From Amycolatopsis mediterranei (GTDB taxonomy: Bacteria; Actinomycetota; Actinomycetes; Mycobacteriales; Pseudonocardiaceae), in assembly GCF_026017845.1 (NCBI RefSeq), contig NZ_CP100416.1, positions 5,503,523-5,567,522 on the forward strand: a DNA stretch of 64,000 bases, given 5' to 3'. The translations under genes and the position numbers were made by a program. A model generated the notes under the pieces. It had not been told where the DNA came from, searched no databases, and was given only the letters and a program-made list of their open reading frames with translations. Positions 7,937-15,838 of this stretch are shown piece by piece. The stretch's first letter is position 1, and each line of letters opens with the position of its first letter.

Positions 7937-8947
7937 ATGACCAGCAACCGCCGCACCGCGGCCGCGGAACCCGCCACGCCGAGGAGCCCACGCGAGCACC
8001 TGTCGTCCCCGGTCACCCGCTCGGTGCTCCGGATCCAGCACCGGATGCTGACCGCGGTGCGCGAGTTCCTGTCCGCACGGGGCTTCACCGAGCTGCTGCT
8101 GCCGATCATCGGGCCGGTCACCGATCCGGGCGCGCGCGGCGCCAAGCAGGTCGACATCGACTTCTACGGTCACCGCTACAAGCTGATGACCAGCGCCATC
8201 CTGTACAAGCAGGCCGCGCTCACCACCTTCGACAAGATCTTCTGCATCGCGCCCAACGTGCGGCTCGAACCCGTGGAGACCGCCTCCACCGACCGGCACC
8301 TCGTCGAGTTCCACCAGATCGACGTCGAGGTGGCGGACGCGAGCCGGGATCAGATCACCCGGCTGGTCGAGGAGCTCGTCCGGACGGTCATCCGGGACGT
8401 GACCGCCGCGCTGCCCGACGACTTCGACCGGCTCGGCCGCGACACCGGCGCCTTCGCCGGCCTGCTCACCGGCTCGTTCGATCGGCGCACCCACACCGCC
8501 GCGGTCGCCGATCTGCGCGACCTCGGGCACGACCAGAACCCGGACGGCGAACTCGACTGGGCCGGCGAGGCCCTGCTGTCGCGCAAGGCGAGCAAGCCCT
8601 TCTTCGTCACCGACTACCCCAAGGGCTCGCGGGGTTTCTACGACCGGGAGAGCCCGGAGCACCCCGGCCGGCTGCGCAACTTCGACCTGATCGCCCCGGA
8701 AGGGTACGGCGAGCTGTGCAGCGGCAGCGAGCGCGAGCACGACTACGCCACGATCGTCACCCGGATGCGGGAGACCGGGGAGAACCCGGCCAAGTACGCC
8801 TGGTACCTGCGGATGGTGCGGGACGGCATCCCGCCGAGCGCCGGCTTCGGCATCGGGCTCGAACGGCTCACGAGATACCTGGCCGGCCTCGCCTCGGTCC
8901 GGGAAGCCAGCGCCTTTCCCAAGGTGGCGGGGACGGTGTCGCCGTGA
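7937..8947 (+). CDS. Asparagine-synthetase-like class II aaRS paralogue (AS-AR type)
   Basis: 336 residues. It is the catalytic core of an AspRS/AsnRS without the N-terminal anticodon-binding OB domain, the arrangement of the archaeal asparagine synthetase A-related proteins that activate aspartate as an adenylate and amidate it. Motif 2 is seen as NVRLEPVETASTDRHLVEFHQ, then FFVTDYPKGSRGFYDR and GYGELCSGSEREHDY, and motif 3 as FGIGLERL, so ATP binding looks intact. It lies 24 bases after the mutase and overlaps the FMN protein gene by GTGA. Inference: it amidates 3-methylaspartate to 3-methylasparagine, perhaps using ammonia from the PurF-like glutaminase. Alternatives are ligation of another amine, or aminoacyl transfer. 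AAGGGAG precedes the ATG. Confidence 0.8.
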   Translation: MTSNRRTAAAEPATPRSPREHLSSPVTRSVLRIQHRMLTAVREFLSARGFTELLLPIIGPVTDPGARGAKQVDIDFYGHRYKLMTSAILYKQAALTTFDKIFCIAPNVRLEPVETASTDRHLVEFHQIDVEVADASRDQITRLVEELVRTVIRDVTAALPDDFDRLGRDTGAFAGLLTGSFDRRTHTAAVADLRDLGHDQNPDGELDWAGEALLSRKASKPFFVTDYPKGSRGFYDRESPEHPGRLRNFDLIAPEGYGELCSGSEREHDYATIVTRMRETGENPAKYAWYLRMVRDGIPPSAGFGIGLERLTRYLAGLASVREASAFPKVAGTVSP

Positions 8948-10236
8948 GCGGCCTGCGAGCACCGGGCTTTCCCGAGGAACCCATCCGCGACCGGGCCCGG
9001 TCCGGTGCCGCCGAAGCCTTCCCGGACGTCGCCTCCTACGGGCGGGTGCTCTTCGGCGCGGACCCGGCCGACGACCTCCGCACCCCCGACCTGATCGACG
9101 TCCTGCAGCTCGTCCCGCCGGTGTTCGTGCCACAGCGGCTCGAGAAGCTCATCGAGCTGGGCCGGGAGCCGGTGTACCGGGATGTCGGGCTGGAGACCGC
9201 CGTCGGTGGGTTCACCTCGCCGCTGCCGCTGTATCTCTCCGCGCTCGGGTCGACCAAAGCGGCCAGCCTCGACCTCGGCGTCGCCGCGAGCCGCCAGGCC
9301 GGCCGGCTGGGCATCCCGATGGTGATCGGCGAGAACATGGTGCCCGTCAAGGGGTACGGCCGGCTCGAGGAGGACGCCGGGCAGTCACTGCTCGGCCGGA
9401 TCCGGGCCTACGCCGCAGAGCTGCCGGACGGGTCCGGCGGACTGGTCGTCCAGCAGAGCACCGAGGACGCCGACGCCGAGGTGTGGAACCTGGTCTACAG
9501 CGATCCGAACGTCCGGCCCCTGCTCGAGTCCGGCCGGCTGGCGTTCGAGCTGAAGATCGGCCAGGGCGCGAAGCCGGGCCTCGGCGGGATGACCGTGCTC
9601 GAAGGCGACGCCGCGGACCGGCTGGCCGGCGTGTTCGCCACCGACCCGCTCTTCGGCTGCGACGGCACGGTGCTGCGCAGCAGCAGTCCCGGCACGTTCA
9701 CCGTCGAGATCCTGCGCCAGCAGATCAGGCTGATGCGCAACAACTACCCCCGGGCGCGGGTGTGGGTGAAGCTGCCCCCGGCACGGGACGTCCGGGATGC
9801 GGCGAGGTGCGCGTGGGACGCCGGAGCCGACGCGGTCACCGTCGACGGCGCCGAAGCGGGCACCGGCTGGGCACCCACGTCCTTCCTGCGCCACGTCGGG
9901 CTGCCACTGGCCGAATGCCTGCGCCGGATCGGCCCGCACGCAGCCTGCCTGCTGGTGTCCGGCCGGATGTGGGAGGGCGTCCGGGTGGCCAAGTGCCTGG
10001 CGCTCGGCGCGAACGCGGTCGGGCTCGGCCGGGCCGCGCTGATCGCGGTCGACGAGGACCCCGAAGACGGGCTCGTGCGGCTGGTCCGGTGCCTGGCACT
10101 GGAGCTGCGGCTGGTGACCAGCGCCCTCGGCAAGTACCACACCGCCGACGTGAACCTCGACGACATCTGGTCGCCGGAGCCGTCCGCGGTCCCGGTCGCC
10201 GAGCCGGCCGCGGACCTGCCGTGGACCGTGTCGTGA
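8944..10236 (+). CDS. GltB-type FMN domain oxidoreductase
   Basis: 430 residues matching the central/FMN part of the glutamate synthase large subunit. FELKIGQGAKPGLGG is the signature of that family, DGAEAGTGWAP corresponds to the DGxxGGTGAAP loop, and SGRMWEGVRVAKCLALGANAVGLGRAAL is the phosphate-binding C-terminal part of the barrel. The N-terminal glutaminase and the C-terminal GXGXG helix domain of a full GltB are absent, and I see no separate GXGXG gene. A stand-alone FMN domain partnered with a separate class II amidotransferase is known from N-methylglutamate synthase (MgsA/MgsC). The PurF-like protein could play the amidotransferase part here, but that is inference. The redox reaction in this pathway is unknown. 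The GTG start overlaps the preceding stop. Confidence 0.8.
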   Translation: MSGLRAPGFPEEPIRDRARSGAAEAFPDVASYGRVLFGADPADDLRTPDLIDVLQLVPPVFVPQRLEKLIELGREPVYRDVGLETAVGGFTSPLPLYLSALGSTKAASLDLGVAASRQAGRLGIPMVIGENMVPVKGYGRLEEDAGQSLLGRIRAYAAELPDGSGGLVVQQSTEDADAEVWNLVYSDPNVRPLLESGRLAFELKIGQGAKPGLGGMTVLEGDAADRLAGVFATDPLFGCDGTVLRSSSPGTFTVEILRQQIRLMRNNYPRARVWVKLPPARDVRDAARCAWDAGADAVTVDGAEAGTGWAPTSFLRHVGLPLAECLRRIGPHAACLLVSGRMWEGVRVAKCLALGANAVGLGRAALIAVDEDPEDGLVRLVRCLALELRLVTSALGKYHTADVNLDDIWSPEPSAVPVAEPAADLPWTVS

Positions 10237-11858
10237 CCCCGGCCACCGATGCCACGACACCCCCGTCGAACCCGCCCGAGGAGCGGCGACGGAGCGCGGG
10301 CGAGCGGACCGGCACCGGACGGCCCTACCCGGCGACCACCGTCTGCGGCCTGTTCGCGGGGCGGGCCGCCATGCAGCCGGGCGCGACCGCGTTGATCTTC
10401 CAGGATCAGCGGATCACCTACGGCGAGCTGGACGCGCGCGCGAACCGGCTGGCCAACCACCTCGTGGCGCGGCTGCCCTGCGCCGGCGAGCTGGTCGGCA
10501 TCTGCCTGGAGCGCAGCCCCGAGCTGGTCGTGGCGCTGCTGGCGGTGCTGAAGGCCGACGGTGCCTACACCATGCTGGACCCGGACTTCCCCGCCCGGCG
10601 CCTGAGCCAGGTGCTGACCGCCGCCGGCAGCACGCTGGTGATCACCAGCAGCGCGCTGACCGGGCTGGTGCGCGGGACCGGCGCCCGGCTGCTCGTGCTG
10701 GACCGGCAGGCGGCCGCGATCGCCGCCGGCGCGCCCGTGGAGCCGCGGGCCGCGGCCGACGGCGAGGACCTGGCCTGCGTGATGTTCACCTCCGGCTCGA
10801 CCGGCCGGCCCAAGGGCGTGGCCTCGCCGCACCGGGCGATCGTCGCCACCCTGGCCAACCAGACCTATGTGGACTTCTCGGACCGGGAAGTGGTGCTGCA
10901 GTGCTCGCCGGTCTCCTGGGACGCCTTCGCCCTCGAGCTCTTCGGTGCGCTGCTGTTCGGGGGGACGTGCGTGCTGCAGCCGGGCCGTCGCCCGGATCCC
11001 CCGGCGATCAACGAGCTGGTCCGGGCGCACCGGGTGAGCACCCTGCACCTTTCGGCCAGCCTGCTCAACTTCATGCTGGACGCCTACCCCGGCACGTTCA
11101 CCGGGGTGCGGCAGCTGATGACCGGTGGCGAGCCGGCGTCACTGGCGCACGTGGCCAAGGCGTTGCGCGAGTACCCCGGCATCCGGCTGGTCAACGGCTA
11201 CTCCCCGGTCGAGAACATGATCTTCACGCTCTGCCACACCGTCACCGCGGACGACCTGGCCGCGACGTCGATCCCCGTCGGCAAGCCGATCGCCCACAAG
11301 GGCATCCGCGTCCTGGACCACCGGCTGGACCCGGTGCCCGACGGCGTGACCGCCGAGCTGTACATGACCGGCGCCGGCCTGGCCCACGGCTACCTGAACG
11401 AGCCCGGCCTGACCGCACAACGGTTCTTGCCCGATCCCTTCGGCGCCCCCGGCGACCGGATGTACCGGACCGGCGACCTGGTGCGCAGGCGGCCCGACGG
11501 GGTCGTGGAGTTCCTCGGCCGGGCCGACGACCAGGTCAAGATCCGCGGCTTCCGGATCGAGCCGGGCGAGGTGGAGACGGCCATCGGCAGGCACCCGGCG
11601 GTGCGCCGGGCCGCGGTGATCGCCCGGGAGGACCGGCCGGGCGACAAACGGCTGGTCGCCTACGTCGTGCCGGTGGAGGGCGCCAAGTTCACCACCGGGG
11701 AGCTGCGGCGGTACCTCCTCGCCTCGCTGCCCGATCACCTGGTGCCCGCCGCGATCGTCGCGATGGAGACGCTGCCGCTCACCGCGAACGGGAAGCTCGA
11801 CCGCGCGGCGCTGCCCGCGCCCGTCCGCCCCGCCCGGCCGCGCCGTCCGCGGACCTGA
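10233..11858 (+). CDS. Free-standing NRPS adenylation enzyme
   Basis: 541 residues: one complete AMP-binding domain (MFTSGSTGRPKGV, YRTGDLVRRRPDG, KIRGFRIEPGEVE, and Lys in LPLTANGKLDR) with no carrier domain. Reading the pocket by eye against GrsA gives D-A-L-H-M-G-G-I-F-K, which I cannot assign. The A5 region reads GYSPVENMIF where most domains have GYGPTE, an unusual variant. It could load one of the two A-less carrier domains of the NRPS line in trans, or another carrier such as the FkbJ-like ACP. The GTG start at 10233 overlaps the FMN protein stop. It is in the same operon as the methylaspartate genes, so a substrate from that route is possible, though the pocket does not look Asp/Asn-like. 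Confidence 0.85.
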   Translation: MTPATDATTPPSNPPEERRRSAGERTGTGRPYPATTVCGLFAGRAAMQPGATALIFQDQRITYGELDARANRLANHLVARLPCAGELVGICLERSPELVVALLAVLKADGAYTMLDPDFPARRLSQVLTAAGSTLVITSSALTGLVRGTGARLLVLDRQAAAIAAGAPVEPRAAADGEDLACVMFTSGSTGRPKGVASPHRAIVATLANQTYVDFSDREVVLQCSPVSWDAFALELFGALLFGGTCVLQPGRRPDPPAINELVRAHRVSTLHLSASLLNFMLDAYPGTFTGVRQLMTGGEPASLAHVAKALREYPGIRLVNGYSPVENMIFTLCHTVTADDLAATSIPVGKPIAHKGIRVLDHRLDPVPDGVTAELYMTGAGLAHGYLNEPGLTAQRFLPDPFGAPGDRMYRTGDLVRRRPDGVVEFLGRADDQVKIRGFRIEPGEVETAIGRHPAVRRAAVIAREDRPGDKRLVAYVVPVEGAKFTTGELRRYLLASLPDHLVPAAIVAMETLPLTANGKLDRAALPAPVRPARPRRPRT

Positions 11859-11907
11859 CATTCCTCGAACCAGCTGCCTGTCAACCGATTCCGCCAAGGA
11901 GGCAAAC

Positions 11908-12291
11908 GTGTCCCCGAGCGAGGCACCGACCCGGCAAGCCGCCGCGATCGCCATGGCCCGGCACTTCTACGACTGCGTGGACAGCACGGACGTGGCCGGC
12001 GCGGCCGGGCTGTTCGCCGCGGACGCCCGTTACCACCGTCCCGGCTACGAACCCTTCGCCGGCCCGGAGGGGATCACCAGGTTCTACACCCACGACCGGG
12101 TGATCCGATCGGGCAGGCACGTCCTGACCACGGTGGTCGCCGTCGGCGACGACGTCGCGGTGCGCGGCGAGTTCCACGGCGTCGGCCACGACGGGAGCCC
12201 GGTCGACCTGCGGTTCGCCGACTTCTTCGAGGTCGGCCCGGACAACCTGTTCACCCGGCGCGAAACCTTCTTCTTCGCCCCACTGACGTGA
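11908..12291 (+). CDS. SnoaL-like (NTF2-fold) small protein
   Basis: 127 residues with the cone-shaped NTF2/SnoaL-like pattern: an N-terminal helix (ARHFYDCVDSTDVAGAAGLF) and later strands ending FFEVGPDNLFTRRETFFFA. Members act as small isomerases, cyclases or hydroxylases, or have no catalysis, so the reaction cannot be told. AAGGAGG lies 5 bases before the GTG start at 11908, and the stop overlaps a possible GTG start of the aminotransferase. Confidence 0.65.
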   Translation: MSPSEAPTRQAAAIAMARHFYDCVDSTDVAGAAGLFAADARYHRPGYEPFAGPEGITRFYTHDRVIRSGRHVLTTVVAVGDDVAVRGEFHGVGHDGSPVDLRFADFFEVGPDNLFTRRETFFFAPLT

Positions 12292-12329
12292 CCTCGACCC
12301 TGCCGACCACGAACCGGGGAGCACCCACC

Positions 12330-13436
12330 ATGGCACGAGTACTCGACGAACGGGCCGCCGTGTCCGCGCCGGCCGACCGGCCCGGTCACGGCGCCGCGTT
12401 CACCGGCCACATGTACACCATGAGCTGGACGGCCGGGCGCGGTTGGCACGCCCCAGGGCTGCGGCGGCTGGCGAACCTCTCCGTCCACCCCGGCACCCTC
12501 GGGTTGCACTACGGCCAGGTGATCTTCGAAGGCCTCAAGGCGTTCCGCCACCCCGGCGGCGGCATGGCGATGTTCCGGCCACGGCTCAACGCCCTGCGGT
12601 TCCAGCGTTCGGCGCGCCGCCTCGCGATGCCCGAGCTGCCGGCCGCGGACTTCCTGCTGGCGCTGGAGGAAGTCGTGGCCGCGGATCACGCCGCGCTGTC
12701 GGACGATCCCGAACACAGCCTCTACCTGCGTCCGCTCATGTACGGCAGCGAGGCGAACCTGATGCTGCGCCCGTCCGAGGAGTACGAGTTCCTGGTGCTC
12801 GCCTTCGTCGCAGGCGGCTTCTTCGGCGACACGGTGGCGCCCGTCTCGGTGTTCGTCAGTCACGATCACAGCCGCGCGTTGCCCGGCGGCACCGGCGATG
12901 TCAAGTGCGCCGCGAACTACGGGCCGTCCTTCGTGGCGCAACGGGCCGCCGCCGACGCCGGCTGCCAGCAGGTGGTGTGGCTGGACTCGGTGGAACACCG
13001 CTGGGTCGAGGAAATGGGCGGGATGAACCTGTTCTTCGTCCGCGGCACCGGCTCGTCGGCCGAAGTGATCACCTCCCCGCTGACCGGCACGCTGCTGCCC
13101 GGGGTCACCCGGGATTCGCTGCTGGTGCTGGCCGCCCGGCACGGCTACCGGGTGACCGAGGAGCGGATCTCGGTGGACCAGTGGCGGACCGAGTGCGCCG
13201 CCGGCCTCATCACCGAGACGTTCGCCTGCGGCACGGCGGCGGTGGTCACTCCCGTCGGCCGGGTGGTGGACCAGGGCCGGAGTTCCTGGACGGTGGGCGA
13301 CGGCACGATGGGGCCGGTGACCGCCCACCTGCGGACCGCGCTCACCGACGTCCAGCGCGGCCGGTCGGCCGATCCGGACGGCTGGCTGCACCTCGTCCCG
13401 TCCGCCGCCCACCGCACGTACTCCGGGGGCAGCTGA
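12330..13436 (+). CDS. Branched-chain-type (class IV) aminotransferase
   Basis: 368 residues, fold-type IV PLP aminotransferase of the IlvE family. The PLP lysine lies in GDVKCAANYGPSF, followed by VVWLDSVEHRWVEEMGGMNLFF, and FEGLKAFRH and LYLRPLM are also typical. It would exchange an amino group between glutamate and an alpha-keto acid; in this cluster it may form or remove the amino group of an NRPS monomer. I chose the ATG at 12330 with GGGGA upstream, giving family length; a GTG at 12288 overlapping the SnoaL stop would add 14 residues. It is the last gene of the plus-strand operon and faces the fkbH-like gene across a strong terminator. Confidence 0.88.
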   Translation: MARVLDERAAVSAPADRPGHGAAFTGHMYTMSWTAGRGWHAPGLRRLANLSVHPGTLGLHYGQVIFEGLKAFRHPGGGMAMFRPRLNALRFQRSARRLAMPELPAADFLLALEEVVAADHAALSDDPEHSLYLRPLMYGSEANLMLRPSEEYEFLVLAFVAGGFFGDTVAPVSVFVSHDHSRALPGGTGDVKCAANYGPSFVAQRAAADAGCQQVVWLDSVEHRWVEEMGGMNLFFVRGTGSSAEVITSPLTGTLLPGVTRDSLLVLAARHGYRVTEERISVDQWRTECAAGLITETFACGTAAVVTPVGRVVDQGRSSWTVGDGTMGPVTAHLRTALTDVQRGRSADPDGWLHLVPSAAHRTYSGGS

Positions 13437-13438
13437 GC

Positions 13439-13476
13439 GGGTGCCGGCCCGGCGCACCCGCGTCGGGCCGGCACCC
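13439..13476. terminator. Strong bidirectional terminator
   Basis: A perfect 13-bp inverted repeat, GGGTGCCGGCCCG and CGGGCCGGCACCC, with a 12-base loop fills the 48-base gap between the convergent aminotransferase and fkbH-like stop codons. It is the clearest terminator in the window and marks the end of both operons. Confidence 0.75.
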
Positions 13477-13484
13477 CCGCCCGC

Positions 13485-14591
13485 TCAGAGAAGCGCGCTC
13501 GCCGTCCACACGGTGACGCCGGTGCCCTCGACGGCCAGCTCCGGCGCGCTCACCCGCAGCACGGTGGGCGGCTCCTGCGCGAGGGCCACCAGGTGCATCC
13601 GCCGCACCTCGGCCGCCGCCACCGGCAGATCCGCGACGCACTCGCACGGCTGCTCGGTGAAGCCGGCGAACCGGTAGGCCACCGCCATCATCCGGTTGCG
13701 GTCGGTCGGGACGAAGTCGGCCACCAGGTGAACGCGGGCCTTGGCCGCCTCGCCGGTGAGCCAGCGCAGCAGGACCGAACCGATGCCGTACGGGATGACC
13801 CGGCACGAGGTGGTGAGCAGCTTGAGGTTCCACACCGAAGAGTGCTTGGCCAGCAACACGACGGCGACCGCACCGTGCGGGCCGAACCGGTCGGTCAGGG
13901 TGGCCACGAGCACCTCGTGCGCGTCGTCGTCCAGCAGGTCGCGCAGGGCCGCTTCGGAGTAGGGCACGCCGGTGGCGTTCATCTGGCTGGTCCGCAGCGT
14001 GAGCTCCTCGACCCTGGCCAGGTCCGGTTCCGTCGCGCGGCGCACCCGCAGGTCCAGCTCGAGCGTGCGGAGGAAGTCGTCCTGACCGCCGGCGAAGTTC
14101 TCCCGCTCGGTGCGCCGCAGGACCTCCCCCTGGTACCTCGCCCGCCGGTGCCGCGAGTCCTCGGTCACGATGGCCGGGCTGAACTCGGGCAAGGTGGTCA
14201 GCGTGCTCGCCGCCTCGGCCGGGTAGCACCGCACTCCCGGCAGGGCACGGGACACCTCGAACCGCTCGGCCGGCCGGTCGTCGATGAACGCGATCGTCCG
14301 GTGGTCGAACCCGAGCCGGTCGGCGATCGCCCGCACCGCGTGGGACTTCGCCCCCCAGCCGATCTGCGGCAGGATCAGGAACTCCGCGAGACCGAGCTCC
14401 TCGAGCCGGGCCCAGGCGTGGTCGTGCTCGTTGCGGCTGGCCACCGACTGGAGGATGCCGCGGCGGTCCAGCTCGGTGACCACCGCGCGGATCGCCTCCG
14501 GCACGGCCACCGCGGGGTCCTCCAGGAGGGTCCCGCGCCACAGCGTGTCATCGAGGTCCCAGACGAGGCACTTCACGGTCCCACCGCTCAT
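13485..14591 (-). CDS. FkbH-like HAD enzyme (glyceryl-ACP formation)
   Basis: 368 residues matching FkbH of the alkoxymalonyl-ACP pathway, which takes a three-carbon unit from 1,3-bisphosphoglycerate, dephosphorylates it and loads it on a dedicated ACP. The HAD nucleophile motif is LVWDLDDTLWRGTLL near the N terminus; later FIDDRPAERFEV and the C-terminal GNAT-like half with LTLRTSQMNATGV and VADFVPTDRNRMM are typical. The ATG at 14591 overlaps the acyl-CoA dehydrogenase stop as ATGA. The matching ACP and FkbK-like dehydrogenase lie 8 kb away on the same strand, so the pathway is split across the cluster but complete except for an FkbG-type O-methyltransferase. Confidence 0.88.
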   Translation of the reverse strand: MSGGTVKCLVWDLDDTLWRGTLLEDPAVAVPEAIRAVVTELDRRGILQSVASRNEHDHAWARLEELGLAEFLILPQIGWGAKSHAVRAIADRLGFDHRTIAFIDDRPAERFEVSRALPGVRCYPAEAASTLTTLPEFSPAIVTEDSRHRRARYQGEVLRRTERENFAGGQDDFLRTLELDLRVRRATEPDLARVEELTLRTSQMNATGVPYSEAALRDLLDDDAHEVLVATLTDRFGPHGAVAVVLLAKHSSVWNLKLLTTSCRVIPYGIGSVLLRWLTGEAAKARVHLVADFVPTDRNRMMAVAYRFAGFTEQPCECVADLPVAAAEVRRMHLVALAQEPPTVLRVSAPELAVEGTGVTVWTASALL

Positions 14592-15763
14592 GTCCACACC
14601 GCCAGCGCTTGTTCGGCGAGCAGCAGCCGGCAGATCTCGGTGCTGCCCTCGATGATTTCCATCAGCTTGGCGTCGCGGTAGGCCCTGGCCACCACTTCGC
14701 CGTCGACGGCGCCCGCGGAGCCGAGCACCTGAACCGCCGACGCGGCCCCGGCGGCCGCGGCGCCGGCCGCGAACTGCTTCGCGGTCACCACGGCGGCGGC
14801 GAGTTCCGGAGCGCCGAGGTCCCAGCACCGGCTCGCGTGCTCGCACAGCCTCGTGGCGGCCTGCTCCGCGACCAGCAGGTCGGCCAGGTGCGCGGCGACG
14901 AGCTGGTGCCGCGCCAGCGGCTTGCCGAACTGCTGCCGGGTGTTCGCGTGGTGGCTCGCCGCGCGCAGGCACGCGCGCAGGATCCCGACGCACCCCCACG
15001 CCACGGAAAGCCGGCCGTGGGTGAGCACCGAGCCGGTCAGCCAGGTCAACGGGAGCCCCGCGCCGGCCAGTACCGCGTCGGCCGGCACCCGCACATCGTC
15101 CAGGCGTACGTGGGCGTGCCCGGCCGCGCGGCACCCCAACGGAGCCTCGAGCGGCGCGATCGTGACCCCCTCGGCCGAGGAAGGCACCAGGACCACCGCG
15201 GCACCCTCACCGTGGCGGACGAACACGAGCAGGACGTCGGCGTAGGCCGATCCGGTGACCCATGCCTTGGCGCCGGACACGGTCGCCGTGTCGCCGGCGA
15301 CGTCGACGCGGGTGGTCATGGCGGCCAGGTCGCTGCCGGCGTCCGGTTCGCTGAACGCCACCGCGGCCAGCGTGCCGGTGGCCAGCCGGGGCAGGTGCTC
15401 GGCCCGCTGCGCGCGGCTGCCGAAGCGGCGCAGCGTCCAGGCCGCCATCCCCTGCGAGGTCATCAGGCTGCGCAGCGACGAGCACAGGCTGCCGGCGTGC
15501 GCGGTCAGCTCGCCGGCAGCCTGTGCCGACATGCCCGGTCCGCCGAATTCCCCAGGGACGTCGGGGCACAGGAGCCCCGCCCGCGCGATCCGGCGGACCA
15601 GGGCGACCGGCAGCCGGCCGGCCCGGTCCCAGCCCGCCGCGCGATCGCCGACGAGGTCGGTGAGCACCGCCGACGCGGACGCTACGGAAACCGGCGTGGT
15701 CGTGGTGCCGGTCATCGGCGGACGAGTTCGCGCCACGCACAGGTCATCGAGATCAACCACCAT
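14588..15763 (-). CDS. FkbI-like acyl-CoA dehydrogenase
   Basis: 391-residue flavoprotein of the acyl-CoA dehydrogenase family. AFSEPDAGSDLAAM is the mid-domain FAD motif, and the C-terminal AKLMEIIEGSTEICR holds the catalytic-base Glu region. Directly before fkbH-like in the same operon, it is best read as FkbI, which oxidises the acyl-ACP aldehyde-level intermediate towards hydroxymalonyl-ACP, and not as a fatty-acid enzyme. The ATG at 15763 has no good ribosome site; an ATG 16 codons in (15715) is an alternative. The 75 bases upstream, after the regulator stop, are A/T-richer and may hold a promoter, but I found no clear one. Confidence 0.85.
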   Translation of the reverse strand: MVVDLDDLCVARTRPPMTGTTTTPVSVASASAVLTDLVGDRAAGWDRAGRLPVALVRRIARAGLLCPDVPGEFGGPGMSAQAAGELTAHAGSLCSSLRSLMTSQGMAAWTLRRFGSRAQRAEHLPRLATGTLAAVAFSEPDAGSDLAAMTTRVDVAGDTATVSGAKAWVTGSAYADVLLVFVRHGEGAAVVLVPSSAEGVTIAPLEAPLGCRAAGHAHVRLDDVRVPADAVLAGAGLPLTWLTGSVLTHGRLSVAWGCVGILRACLRAASHHANTRQQFGKPLARHQLVAAHLADLLVAEQAATRLCEHASRCWDLGAPELAAAVVTAKQFAAGAAAAGAASAVQVLGSAGAVDGEVVARAYRDAKLMEIIEGSTEICRLLLAEQALAVWT

Positions 15764-15838
15764 CGTGTCGAAGGTCGGGAGTCAGCATAGAAGTCCTTGC
15801 TATTGCTCGACTATCACGGTTTCCGGGTGAACACGCGG

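Noticed and set aside
14588..15763. Acyl-CoA dehydrogenase read as a beta-oxidation enzyme
   Set aside because: It overlaps the FkbH-like gene and the cluster also holds FkbJ- and FkbK-like genes, so the FkbI role fits better.
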